Shown: in pieces, positions 7,431 through 15,426 of the stretch
How the letters are laid out: the number at the start of each line of letters is the position of its first letter
Numbering within the stretch: position 1 is the first letter of the stretch
Assembly (NCBI GenBank): GCA_051646185.1
Contig: JBOFCS010000022.1
Location: forward strand, 1 to 23,055
DNA length: 23,055 bases
Reading direction: 5' to 3'
Origin: JBOFCS01 sp051646185
Lineage (GTDB): Bacteria; Actinomycetota; Actinomycetes; Mycobacteriales; Mycobacteriaceae
Notes under the pieces: model-generated
Seen by the model: the letters and a program-made list of their open reading frames with translations, nothing else
What the model was told of the DNA's origin: nothing
Databases searched by the model: none
Position numbers and translations under genes: made by a program

Positions 7431-8987
7431 GTGTCTCAGCTTTCAGCCGAGCCGACCGCTGAGTCGTCAGCCCTGTCAGATGCTAAAGAACCTTTGACAG
7501 AAATTCCCGCTCCGTCAAACCGCCGCTGGTGGGCATTGGTCATCATTGCCCTAGCCCAATTGATGGTGGTCCTTGACGCAACAATCGTCACTATAGCTTT
7601 GCCTTACGCACAGCGTGATCTTGATATTTCCGAGGCCAACAAACAATGGGCACTCACTGCCTACACCCTCATTTTTGGTGGCCTGCTCCTACTTGGCGGA
7701 AGAATGGCCGACTATCTAGGTCGCCGTAATATATTTCTCGTTGGGCTCGTAGGCTTTGCTGCCTCATCAGCTTTAGCTGGATTTGCCTGGGATGGAATGT
7801 CATTCTTTGCCGGACGCGCACTCCAAGGCGCTTTTGCCGCACTTCTGGCACCCGCCGCGCTATCTCTCATCACCGTGACCTTCACCGAACAAAAAGAACG
7901 CGCTAAAGCCTTTGGCGTCTACGCCGGAGTCTCTGGCGGTGGAGCGGCGATTGGCTTAATAGCTGGTGGAGCCCTTACCGAATTTGCTTCTTGGCGTTGG
8001 ACTTTACTAGTCAATACCCCCATTGCCATCTTGGCTGGCGTTGGCGCGCTCATGGTTGTTGTTAAAGATATTCCACTTAAACGAACCGGTGGTTACGACC
8101 TGCCCGGTGCCGCAGCCGTAACAGCCGGCTTAATCGCTCTGGTTTACGGCTTCACCCGTGCAGCTGAAGCTGGTTGGGGCTCTGCAAGCACTATCGGACT
8201 TTTTGTAGCTAGCGTAGGACTACTGGGATTATTCGTTGCTATCGAAGCAAAGTCCAGCAATCCACTACTGCCACTTCATATTCCCGGAGAACGCAACAGA
8301 GGTGGCGCTTTCTTAGTCGCTCTCATCATGCCCGTAGCCATGTTTGCAATGTTCATGTTTCTAAGCTTCTACTTCCAAAACACCTTGGGATATTCCCCGC
8401 TGCGAACTGGCGTTCTTTTCCTACCATTCCCAGCATTCATCATCATTTCAGCTGGTTTAGCCAGCACCTTATTACCACGCTTTGGTCCACGCATCCCCAT
8501 GGTTTTTGGTGCGGTATCTGGAGCCCTAGGTCTGCTCTATTTGGCACAACTAAACTCAGATAGCACCTGGCTTGGCAGTGTGCTACCTAGCCAGGTGCTC
8601 ATCGCAGTCGGCATGGGTCAGGTTTTTGTTGCCATGCAGAGTGTGGCATTGCACAATATCGAAGAAAAAGACTCTGGAGTTGCCAGCGCTTTGCTCAACA
8701 CAGCTCAGCAAATTGGCGGGTCAGTCGGCCTAGCCTTACTGAGTACCATTGTTACTCAAGTATTTACTCGCGACCCCGGTAGCGCCGCTACCTTCGATCC
8801 AGTGACCGAAAAACTCATCCCCGTTAATCCTGAGGCTTTTATGGCAGCTAGCATCCACAGCTACGATGTCGCTTTCTACTGGGGCGCTGGGTTTTTCCTA
8901 CTAGCACTCGTGGTTACCCTAGCCACCATTCGGATGACTGCTGATGACCTCAAAACTGAAACCAGCGCTACGGCCCATATGGGTTAA
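7431..8987 (+). CDS. MFS drug exporter, DHA2 family (EmrB/QacA-like, 14 TM)
   Basis: A 518-aa integral membrane protein that should export drugs or toxic metabolites in exchange for protons. LMVVLDATIVTIALP (44-58) is the DHA2-type motif in TM1, and GGRMADYLGRR (89-99) is MFS motif A in the TM2-TM3 loop. GVSGGGAAIGLIAGG matches the antiporter motif C in TM5. Length and hydrophobic pattern fit 14 segments. The GTG start has GAGGG about six bases upstream. It is divergent from tetR, which probably represses it. No specific substrate can be named. Confidence 0.92.
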   Translation: MSQLSAEPTAESSALSDAKEPLTEIPAPSNRRWWALVIIALAQLMVVLDATIVTIALPYAQRDLDISEANKQWALTAYTLIFGGLLLLGGRMADYLGRRNIFLVGLVGFAASSALAGFAWDGMSFFAGRALQGAFAALLAPAALSLITVTFTEQKERAKAFGVYAGVSGGGAAIGLIAGGALTEFASWRWTLLVNTPIAILAGVGALMVVVKDIPLKRTGGYDLPGAAAVTAGLIALVYGFTRAAEAGWGSASTIGLFVASVGLLGLFVAIEAKSSNPLLPLHIPGERNRGGAFLVALIMPVAMFAMFMFLSFYFQNTLGYSPLRTGVLFLPFPAFIIISAGLASTLLPRFGPRIPMVFGAVSGALGLLYLAQLNSDSTWLGSVLPSQVLIAVGMGQVFVAMQSVALHNIEEKDSGVASALLNTAQQIGGSVGLALLSTIVTQVFTRDPGSAATFDPVTEKLIPVNPEAFMAASIHSYDVAFYWGAGFFLLALVVTLATIRMTADDLKTETSATAHMG

Positions 8988-9004
8988 GCAAGGGAGTCAG
9001 GTGG

Positions 9005-9098
9005 CAATCGTTTGCATCATTACGGCTGAAGAATCTCAGCACTTTCTTGAGCACCAGTATCGTCTAGAGTAACTCTGACTCGATTATGCAAACGATTG
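9005..9098. repeat. long-range 13-bp perfect inverted repeat across the pdxH 3' end
   Basis: CAATCGTTTGCAT (9005-9017) and ATGCAAACGATTG (9086-9098) are exact reverse complements separated by 68 bases. One arm is in the pdxH coding end and the other lies just past its stop (9020), between the convergent MFS and pdxH genes. A GU and a further pair could lengthen the stem. It could form a 3'-end structure or be a protein-binding pair. Confidence 0.6.
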
Positions 9099-9739
9099 TC
9101 CCTGCCCTGCCAAAATTCCACAACCCGTGGGATCAATTGGTAGCCACCCCAATTGGGTGGAACCGGTATTTTCTCCTGATCAGCAAAGCGTAATGTGACC
9201 ACCCACAATGCTTCTTCGAGATCTGCCCGAGAAGCAATCGGCAAAGACTGCTGCGAGGCCCAGGCCCCCAACTGAGAACCCCTCGGGCGCTTTGACCAAT
9301 AGCTAAGGGTCTCTTTAGTACTCGTTCTACGCACTGATCCCCGAATATGCAATTGCCTTTCCATCGCAATCCACGGAAAAGTCACCGAAGCACAAGGCGC
9401 TACAGCTAACTGCTTACCCTTATCCGAATCGTAATTGGTGAAAAAATACACCCCACCGGAATCAATACCTTTACACAGCACGGTTCGGGTAACAGGATGC
9501 CCTGCCGCATCCACCGTGGCCAAAACCATGGCATTTGGCTCAGCAACCTCAGCCTGTCGAGCTTGCGTGATCCACAGTTTCGCCAACGAGAGCCAGCCCT
9601 GCTCCAGCCAATCTATCTCCAGACCGGGTCCACCATCACCGCCGGTCGACCCATAGGAAACACGCATTGCAGCAAGATCTAACTCAGCAAATTTTTTATT
9701 GCCAGCAGATTCCGCTTGGCGAATATGCTCACCGTCCAT
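9020..9739 (-). CDS. pdxH: pyridoxamine/pyridoxine 5'-phosphate oxidase
   Basis: A 239-240-aa FMN enzyme that oxidises PNP or PMP to pyridoxal 5'-phosphate. Conserved parts are VTRTVLCKGID and FFTNYDSDKGK in the FMN-binding half, RPRGSQLGAWASQQS (about 152-166), and the C-terminal WQGRDNRLHNR (211-221) with the substrate-binding Arg and His. The ATG at 9739 directly follows a GTG at 9742, and either may start the protein. It is divergent from citA across about 190 bases. The nearby SerC is PLP-dependent, so the two are functionally linked though on opposite strands. Confidence 0.95.
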   Translation of the reverse strand: MDGEHIRQAESAGNKKFAELDLAAMRVSYGSTGGDGGPGLEIDWLEQGWLSLAKLWITQARQAEVAEPNAMVLATVDAAGHPVTRTVLCKGIDSGGVYFFTNYDSDKGKQLAVAPCASVTFPWIAMERQLHIRGSVRRTSTKETLSYWSKRPRGSQLGAWASQQSLPIASRADLEEALWVVTLRFADQEKIPVPPNWGGYQLIPRVVEFWQGRDNRLHNRVRVTLDDTGAQESAEILQP

Positions 9740-9912
9740 CACAGCACTAACAGTACTCTTGCATTTATCTGCCCCGTTGCCCCTGACCAGTCCATCCGGG
9801 GAACGACAAGGAGGTTAATCAGCGAAAGAAGTTACTCGGCAGTAGGGCAGTACCTCAGCATGCAATGCCGGGTGCAAGAATCATCCCACCGTAGTTGCGC
9901 AACAAGCTCAGA

Positions 9913-9927
9913 CCTCCTAACCGGAGG
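9913..9927 (+). promoter_or_regulatory. hairpin enclosing a Shine-Dalgarno sequence ahead of citA
   Basis: CCTCC (9913-9917), TAACC loop and GGAGG (9923-9927) form a perfect 5-bp stem that buries a consensus Shine-Dalgarno. The GGAGG is only two bases from the ATG at 9930, too close for efficient use. A second AGGAG at 9937-9941 is nine bases from the ATG at 9951. The structure may modulate initiation or may be incidental. Confidence 0.4.
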
Positions 9928-9950
9928 ACATGAACCAGGAGATACCCCGC

Positions 9951-11072
9951 ATGAACCCAGGTGCAGTTATTCCCGAAGGATTTGTCAGCGGTCTCGAAGG
10001 CGTAGTGGCCTTCACTACCGATATCGCCGAACCCGATAAAGACGGTGGCGCATTACGCTACCGGGGTGTTGATATTGAGGATCTGGTATCCAAAGGCATC
10101 ACTTTCGGCAATGTCTGGGCTCTGCTAGTTGATGGAAAATTTGGCCCTGGACTACCACCAGCTGAACCTTTTCCACTACCCATTCACACCGGTGACGTCC
10201 GAGTAGATGTCCAGGCGGGCTTAGCCATGTTGGCTCCAATTTGGGGCTACGAACCACTTCTTGACATCGACGACAGCACTGCCAGAGAACAGTTGGCCCG
10301 AGCTTCTGTGATGGCACTTTCCTATGTTGCGCAATCTGCCCGAGGTATCTATCAGCCCGCTGTTCCGCAACGCACAATAGACGAATGCAGCACGGTGACC
10401 GCACGGTTTATGACGCGGTGGAAAGGTGACCCTGACCCCGCACATATCAAAGCCATTGATGCTTACTGGGTATCAGCAGCAGAACATGGGCTCAACGCCT
10501 CAACTTTTACCGCCAGGGTAATCGCCTCCACCGGCGCTGATGTGGCAGCAGCTTTATCTGGTGCAATCGGCGCGATGAGCGGTCCCCTACATGGTGGCGC
10601 ACCTGCACGAGTGCTGCCGATGATTGCCGAAGTAGAAAAAACTGACGACCCCCGCGGCCTGGTCAAGGGCATTTTAGACCGCAAAGAAAAACTCATGGGA
10701 TTTGGCCACCGCGTCTACCGAGCTGAAGATCCCCGCGCCAGGGTGTTAAGAGCAACTGCCAAAGAATTAAACGCACCACGCTACGAAGCCGCGGCAGCCT
10801 TGGAGCAGGCTGCCCTCGCTGAGCTACGGGAACGTCGTCCAGACCGAGCCATTGAAACCAATGTTGAGTTCTGGGCTGCAGTTATTCTTGATTTTGCCGA
10901 GGTCCCACCACATATGATGCCGGCTATGTTTACCTGCGGCCGTACAGCTGGTTGGTGTGCCCACATCATGGAACAAAAACGGCTTGGCAAATTAGTACGC
11001 CCCGCTGCCATCTACACCGGGCCAGCGCCACGCACCCCGGAGTCGGTTGAGGGCTGGAACGAAATTTCCTAA
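9951..11072 (+). CDS. citA: second citrate synthase (CitA-type)
   Basis: A 373-aa citrate synthase-fold enzyme strikingly close, from memory, to M. tuberculosis CitA (Rv0889c), with long shared stretches such as VVAFTT.IAEPDKDGGALRYRG. Active-site histidines are in GPLHGGAPARV and GFGHRVYRAEDPRA. The third catalytic position is Glu in NVEFWAAV, where GltA in this window has Asp in NVDFYTG. It probably makes citrate, but a methylcitrate or other acyl-CoA role cannot be excluded. The ATG at 9951 is chosen over 9930 because of Shine-Dalgarno spacing and alignment to the CitA start. It is followed after 110 bases by serC on the same strand. Confidence 0.93.
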   Translation: MNPGAVIPEGFVSGLEGVVAFTTDIAEPDKDGGALRYRGVDIEDLVSKGITFGNVWALLVDGKFGPGLPPAEPFPLPIHTGDVRVDVQAGLAMLAPIWGYEPLLDIDDSTAREQLARASVMALSYVAQSARGIYQPAVPQRTIDECSTVTARFMTRWKGDPDPAHIKAIDAYWVSAAEHGLNASTFTARVIASTGADVAAALSGAIGAMSGPLHGGAPARVLPMIAEVEKTDDPRGLVKGILDRKEKLMGFGHRVYRAEDPRARVLRATAKELNAPRYEAAAALEQAALAELRERRPDRAIETNVEFWAAVILDFAEVPPHMMPAMFTCGRTAGWCAHIMEQKRLGKLVRPAAIYTGPAPRTPESVEGWNEIS

Positions 11073-11182
11073 CCATCTTTCCGAACTTCGGGCAGTTCAG
11101 AGCACCAATTACTCGACCAGCATTCAGTTAGCGCATAATTATGTCCAATAAACTGACCTCGACGCTAGGACGTAACAGCACC

Positions 11183-12301
11183 ATGGCCGAAACACCAATC
11201 ATTCCTGCCGAGCTTCTTCCTGCTGATGGACGTTTCGGCTGCGGCCCATCCAAAGTTCGTCCAGAGCAGCTCCAATCACTGGTTGATACTGGGGCTTCCG
11301 TCTTTGGAACCAGCCACCGACAAAAGCCAGTCAAGGACGTGGTTGGCCGAGTTCGCGCTGGCCTTCGGGACCTGTTCTCACTACCCGATGGTTACGAGGT
11401 AGTGCTTGGCAATGGTGGCAGTACCGCATTTTGGGATGCTGCGGCTTTTGGTCTCATCCGTGAGCGGTCATTACACCTCACCAATGGCGAGTTCAGTTCC
11501 AAATTCGCCTCGGTAGCTAAAGGCAATCCTTTTATTGGTGACCCCGTTGTCATTAGCGCTGATCCTGGCTCGGCACCAGAGCCAGTTTCCGATCCAAGCG
11601 TGGACCTCATCGGTTGGGCTCATAACGAAACCTCCACCGGAGTTGCTATCCCCGTTGTTCGCCCAGCAGGTTCCGAGCAAGCACTCATTGCAATTGATGC
11701 CACTTCTGGCGCCGGTGGACTTCCCGTTGATATCACCAACGCCGATGTTTACTACTTTGCCCCACAAAAATGTTTTGCCTCAGATGGTGGTTTGTGGATT
11801 GCTCTCATGAGCCCAGCAGCACTGGAAAGGGTAGCCGAAATTGGCAGTACCAGCAGATGGGTTCCCGAGTCTCTCTCCTTGCCCATAGCTGTCGATAACA
11901 GCAGTAAAGACCAGACCTACAACACTCCAGCATTGGCGACGCTTCTGCTTTTCGCCAATCAAATTGAGTGGATAAACAGTAACGGCGGTCTGGGCTGGGC
12001 TACTAAGCGCACTGCAGATTCCTCTTCTCGGCTATATAGCTGGGCAGAGGCATCTGAGTTCGCCACTGCCTTTGTAGCAAACCCGGCCCAGCGTTCACAG
12101 GTGGTCGGTACTATTGATTTTCATGACAACGTGGATGCCGCACTGGTTGCAAAAATATTGCGCGCCAACGGAATTGTAGACACAGAGCCTTACCGAAAAC
12201 TGGGCCGCAACCAACTTCGGGTGGGCATGTTTCCTGCTATCGAACCTGATGACATCACCGCACTAACCAAGAGCATCGACTGGGTGGTAGGCCAACTCTG
12301 A
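11183..12301 (+). CDS. serC: phosphoserine aminotransferase
   Basis: A 372-aa PLP enzyme that converts 3-phosphohydroxypyruvate plus glutamate to phosphoserine in serine synthesis, and serves the analogous step in PLP biosynthesis where that route exists. It is of the mycobacterial/corynebacterial type: DGRFGCGPSKVRPEQ at the start, WAHNETSTG, IDATSGAGGLPVD with the PLP-binding Asp, and YYFAPQKCFASDGG, where Lys196 should form the Schiff base. TEPYRKLGRNQLRVGMFP is near the end. The ATG at 11183 is preferred over 11141 because the protein then begins like its homologues. The upstream AGGA is at moderate distance. Confidence 0.96.
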   Translation: MAETPIIPAELLPADGRFGCGPSKVRPEQLQSLVDTGASVFGTSHRQKPVKDVVGRVRAGLRDLFSLPDGYEVVLGNGGSTAFWDAAAFGLIRERSLHLTNGEFSSKFASVAKGNPFIGDPVVISADPGSAPEPVSDPSVDLIGWAHNETSTGVAIPVVRPAGSEQALIAIDATSGAGGLPVDITNADVYYFAPQKCFASDGGLWIALMSPAALERVAEIGSTSRWVPESLSLPIAVDNSSKDQTYNTPALATLLLFANQIEWINSNGGLGWATKRTADSSSRLYSWAEASEFATAFVANPAQRSQVVGTIDFHDNVDAALVAKILRANGIVDTEPYRKLGRNQLRVGMFPAIEPDDITALTKSIDWVVGQL

Positions 12302-12441
12302 GACCTTAATAACTCTGGTCAACTAGATTAGTGCGTGTCAACACCTAGGGGCTACCACAAGTCCATTAAGGTGGGGAGTAACTACTTAGCTGCTATGTCA
12401 TAGGCTGATTGTCTAAGGAGCTATTCCCAAAGGAGGTCGGC

Positions 12442-13359
12442 ATGCGAGAACTCACCGTGATTGGACTAAATCCAGACGGAAGTCATGTTGTATGCGAAGA
12501 CCCCGAAACTCGGGAACGGTTCACTATCACCGCTGATGACAAGCTCAGAGCGGCAGCTAGGGGTGACCTCTCTCGCCTTGGTCAAATTGAGATTGAGATG
12601 GAAAGCACACTGCGACCCCGTGAAATTCAAGCCCGAATAAGGGCCGGAGCAACGGTAGAGCAAGTTGCCCAAGCCGCTGGAGTAAGTACCACTAGGGTAG
12701 AACGGTTTGCCCATCCGGTCCTGCTGGAGCGATCTCGAGCAGCTGAACTGTCCACCCAGGCTCACCCCATTCTCGCCGATGGCCCCTCGGTAAAAACCCT
12801 CGAAGAAACTGTGACCTCGGCACTTACCTTGCGTGGCCACAATCCAAGCTCTTCGTCCTGGGATGCCTGGCGAGGCGATGACGGTACCTGGATTACTCAA
12901 TTACGATGGAAGGCTGGGCGATCTGAGAATAAAGCTTGTTGGCGTTACACCCCCGGATCACATGGAGGAACCGTTGTCCCCCTTGATGATTACGCCCATG
13001 AGCTCATTGATCCCCACTATGCAAGGCCACTAAGGAGCATTGCGCCGGTCACTCAACTGGGTTTGGTATCACAAGAAGAACTAGCTGAAGCCGATGCCAT
13101 AGGCGAAGGTGTCATCACCCATACCAAAACACCTTCCGCCGCTGACCCCACATTTGTTGAACCAACTCTTGCAGCTGTCCATATAAAAGCTGAATCAAGC
13201 CCAACGCAAGAAAACCTAGCTGAACCAGAGCAGCCTCAAGATCCTGCTGCTCAATCAGCAACGACTCCCCGGGCTGCACCTAAAGGCAACAAAGGTAAGC
13301 CGACCATGCCCTCCTGGGAAGATGTTTTACTAGGTGTTCGCAGCAATAGCCCTCATTAA
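12442..13359 (+). CDS. sepH: SepH, FtsZ-associated cell division regulator (DUF3071)
   Basis: A 305-aa protein with the N-terminal DUF3071 domain (MRELTVIGLNPDGSHVVCED). A helix-turn-helix-like segment follows (ARIRAGATVEQVAQAAGVSTTRVERFAHP, about 70-100). The linker is long, acidic and Pro/Ala-rich, ending in MPSWEDVLLGVR, the conserved C-terminal motif. SepH in Streptomyces and mycobacteria binds FtsZ and promotes ring assembly. The ATG has an excellent AAGGAGG seven bases upstream; a longer frame from TTG 12409 would read through that site and is not used. It is 140 bases after serC, as in related genomes. Confidence 0.93.
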   Translation: MRELTVIGLNPDGSHVVCEDPETRERFTITADDKLRAAARGDLSRLGQIEIEMESTLRPREIQARIRAGATVEQVAQAAGVSTTRVERFAHPVLLERSRAAELSTQAHPILADGPSVKTLEETVTSALTLRGHNPSSSSWDAWRGDDGTWITQLRWKAGRSENKACWRYTPGSHGGTVVPLDDYAHELIDPHYARPLRSIAPVTQLGLVSQEELAEADAIGEGVITHTKTPSAADPTFVEPTLAAVHIKAESSPTQENLAEPEQPQDPAAQSATTPRAAPKGNKGKPTMPSWEDVLLGVRSNSPH

Positions 13360-13391
13360 ATGGCTTCACGTAGCCATCATGTGCCATCCTC

Positions 13392-13420
13392 ATTACGGAC
13401 TCAGCCGAAGCTCCCGTAAT
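13392..13420 (+). terminator. stable hairpin downstream of sepH
   Basis: ATTACGG (13392-13398) pairs perfectly with CCGTAAT (13414-13420). Inside, AGC-CGAA-GCT forms a second short stem with a tetraloop. It starts 33 bases after the sepH stop. It is followed by CTTGT rather than a T-run, so it is either an atypical terminator or an mRNA-stabilising element ahead of the DUF6928 gene. Confidence 0.4.
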
Positions 13421-13461
13421 CTTGTAAGACCAGATGTAAACCTGAACGAGAGGGGTAGGCC

Positions 13462-14313
13462 TTGGTAGCCCAAGTGTCCACTCTATGGTTCGTCAACGCA
13501 CCCGATCCAGTCTTAGCTCTTAGTGACAGTCCACTCCCGGATGCCGTTACCGCCCATAAACTTGCCTCAACACTCTTTCCTGGCAAGTCAATCACGCTGA
13601 CCGGCACCTCTTCGTTATATGAAGCCGCAGATTACTCTCCCCCTAGTGGAAATCCTGATTCTGAAGAACAAAAAATTTTCATCGGATGCTATCTAGGCCT
13701 GACAGTCATTTCCAGCCCGGCAATTAACACCAGCGAACCATCAACTGTCGACCCCCAATTGCTTCACTGCAGCCCATCGGAACGCACTTACTTACTGGCT
13801 ACTGACCCTCAAAAATCCTGGGGAGCCTTCGCCTATTGGGAAGATGGGACACTAAAACGATCGTTCAGTGCTAGTCCCGTGGAAATCCGTGAGAATGAAG
13901 GACTTCCGTTGCCTTTTGAAGGGGCCTTTTGGGCTGGCGAGCACCCCTTACAATACGCACCGGGTGTCACCCCCGACCCTCAAGCGTTACCTTTCCACCC
14001 GATTGAGTTCGCCGAGTATGCCAACCTGCACTGGCTCGGCTTTCGATACACCCCGCCGGTACTGCCGAAGGAGATCGACCCCCGTTCTATTGAAGTCCAT
14101 CAATTTGTCGTGAAGACCTATGCCCACTCCCACCAATCGACGGTTGACGCTACTGAGTTAACTGATGCTTTAGCGCCAGCCGGACCAGAACTAGAAAAAA
14201 AATCAGCACCCAAAGCCCACCCAGTCCGAAAAATAGCTCACTGGTTCGGCTTTGGACTTAATTCCAAAATTCCACTACAGAGCGCCCAAAATCAGTCCAC
14301 ACCAGCCGAGTAA
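13462..14313 (+). CDS. DUF6928-family protein of unknown function
   Basis: A 283-aa soluble protein without signal peptide or membrane segment. It has the DUF6928 pattern: an N-terminal LWFVNAPDPVLAL strand followed by HKLASTLFPG, then IFIGCYLGLTVIS, and later WGAFAYWEDGTLKRSFSASP, GLPLPFEGAFWAGEHPLQY and LPFHPIEFAEYANLHWLGF. No catalytic function is known to me. The C-terminal ~70 residues are poorly conserved-looking and charged. The start appears to be TTG, with GAGGGG about six bases upstream and no better alternative. The 3' end overlaps the convergent DUF2537 gene by 39 bp. Confidence 0.75.
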   Translation: MVAQVSTLWFVNAPDPVLALSDSPLPDAVTAHKLASTLFPGKSITLTGTSSLYEAADYSPPSGNPDSEEQKIFIGCYLGLTVISSPAINTSEPSTVDPQLLHCSPSERTYLLATDPQKSWGAFAYWEDGTLKRSFSASPVEIRENEGLPLPFEGAFWAGEHPLQYAPGVTPDPQALPFHPIEFAEYANLHWLGFRYTPPVLPKEIDPRSIEVHQFVVKTYAHSHQSTVDATELTDALAPAGPELEKKSAPKAHPVRKIAHWFGFGLNSKIPLQSAQNQSTPAE

Positions 14314-14547
14314 TACTCCTAAAAGCATTCCCCAAAATATCCATCGCAGTATCGGTCGGTATCGCCACTGCAGCAATACTGGCAGAGCTCCAGCAACAGC
14401 TACGCTGTTAAGTAAAAGTGCCAACCAGATGTTAATTTCGACAAGGTGCAATCCAAAATCAAAAGCAGCCACAGAACTCAGTACTGCAACAAAAGCTGAC
14501 AGAGTTATTCCTGTAGCCCAAGGGGTTTCAGTTTGTGTATTCACCAT
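14275..14547 (-). CDS. DUF2537 small membrane protein
   Basis: A 90-aa protein with three predicted membrane helices (about residues 13-32, 38-58 and 67-88). Small size, context after a SpoU methyltransferase and residue pattern match DUF2537 (Rv0882 in M. tuberculosis, from memory). The function is unknown. Its ATG overlaps the methyltransferase stop in ATGGTGA, so translation is probably coupled. Its last 39 bp lie antisense to the DUF6928 gene. Confidence 0.75.
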   Translation of the reverse strand: MVNTQTETPWATGITLSAFVAVLSSVAAFDFGLHLVEINIWLALLLNSVAVAGALPVLLQWRYRPILRWIFWGMLLGVLLGWCGLILGAL

Positions 14548-15365
14548 GCTTGTCGCACTCGTTCATAAAATGCCATAGCCGCAGCAGTTGCTACATTCAA
14601 CGAATCCGTGCCCTCAGACATCGGAATACGCGCCAGGATATCGGCAGCATGCATGGCCTGTTCTGTCAATCCAGGACCTTCAGCACCAAACATGAGCGCT
14701 ACTTTATTTCCGGTTATTGCCTCAGGTAAAGGCACTGCCTTTGGACTTGGAGTCAAAGCTATAAGTTGAAAACCTTTCCCCGACAAGAGCGAAAGCCCAC
14801 TAGGCCAATCTTCAATTCGCGCAAAGGGCACACGCAAAACATGGCCCATAGACACTCGCACTGAACGACGATACAGTGGATCGGCGCAACCTTGACCAAA
14901 AAGTACAGCGTCAACCCCCAGCCCTGCAGCATTTCTGAACAATGCACCCAAATTTTCGTGGTCATTAACACCCTCAAGGACTGCAACAGTGTTAGCAGTA
15001 GCAAGAAGCTCAGCAGCATCACAATCAATAGGCCGTGGCGCTGCAGCGAGGACTCCACGATTGAGATGAAAGCCCACAATTTTAGCCATCACGTCTGCCG
15101 AGGCTCGATAAAATGGCATATCGAGCCCCGCCAACTCCGAAGAAAGTTCCGACAATCGCCGATCCACACCCAAGAGCCCCTGCGGGGTAAACCGAGATCT
15201 CAGCATACGTTGTACGACAAGCACCCCTTCGGCGATTACCAGACCTTTACCACCAGGCAAATCAGGTCTTCGGTCGGAAGAATTGAGATCACGAAAATTG
15301 TCTACTCGTGGATCATTCACATCTTCTATATCAACAACATGGGCCACCGGATTATCTTCATTCAC
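14541..15365 (-). CDS. SpoU/TrmH-family RNA 2'-O-methyltransferase
   Basis: A 274-aa SPOUT methyltransferase that uses SAM to methylate a ribose 2'-OH in rRNA or tRNA. The three family motifs are present: NDHENLGALFRNAAGLG (134-150, with catalytic Arg144), ALMFGAEGPGL (223-233) and IPMSEGTDSLNVATAAAM (247-264). The N-terminal 100 residues are the usual RNA-binding part. The target nucleotide cannot be inferred. The start is GTG at 15365 with no clear Shine-Dalgarno sequence. A GATAGT five bases upstream leaves a leaderless transcript possible. It lies 61 bases after marR on the same strand. Confidence 0.9.
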   Translation of the reverse strand: MNEDNPVAHVVDIEDVNDPRVDNFRDLNSSDRRPDLPGGKGLVIAEGVLVVQRMLRSRFTPQGLLGVDRRLSELSSELAGLDMPFYRASADVMAKIVGFHLNRGVLAAAPRPIDCDAAELLATANTVAVLEGVNDHENLGALFRNAAGLGVDAVLFGQGCADPLYRRSVRVSMGHVLRVPFARIEDWPSGLSLLSGKGFQLIALTPSPKAVPLPEAITGNKVALMFGAEGPGLTEQAMHAADILARIPMSEGTDSLNVATAAAMAFYERVRQAW

Positions 15366-15426
15366 CCAGAACTATCACTGATAACCCAACCACCTATACC
15401 GTTTTCGCAGCTAAGTTGCTATTTGC

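Noticed and set aside
11073..11182. Possible GAAC/GTTC hairpin after citA
   Set aside because: Only four paired bases and no T-run; not convincing as a terminator.
12393..12403. Perfect 11-bp palindrome CTATGTCATAG upstream of sepH
   Set aside because: Short, could be part of a promoter, and no matching copy or regulator was found to support an operator call.
12466..12900. 144-codon minus-strand frame inside sepH
   Set aside because: sepH has an excellent Shine-Dalgarno sequence and family motifs; the antisense translation has no recognisable features.
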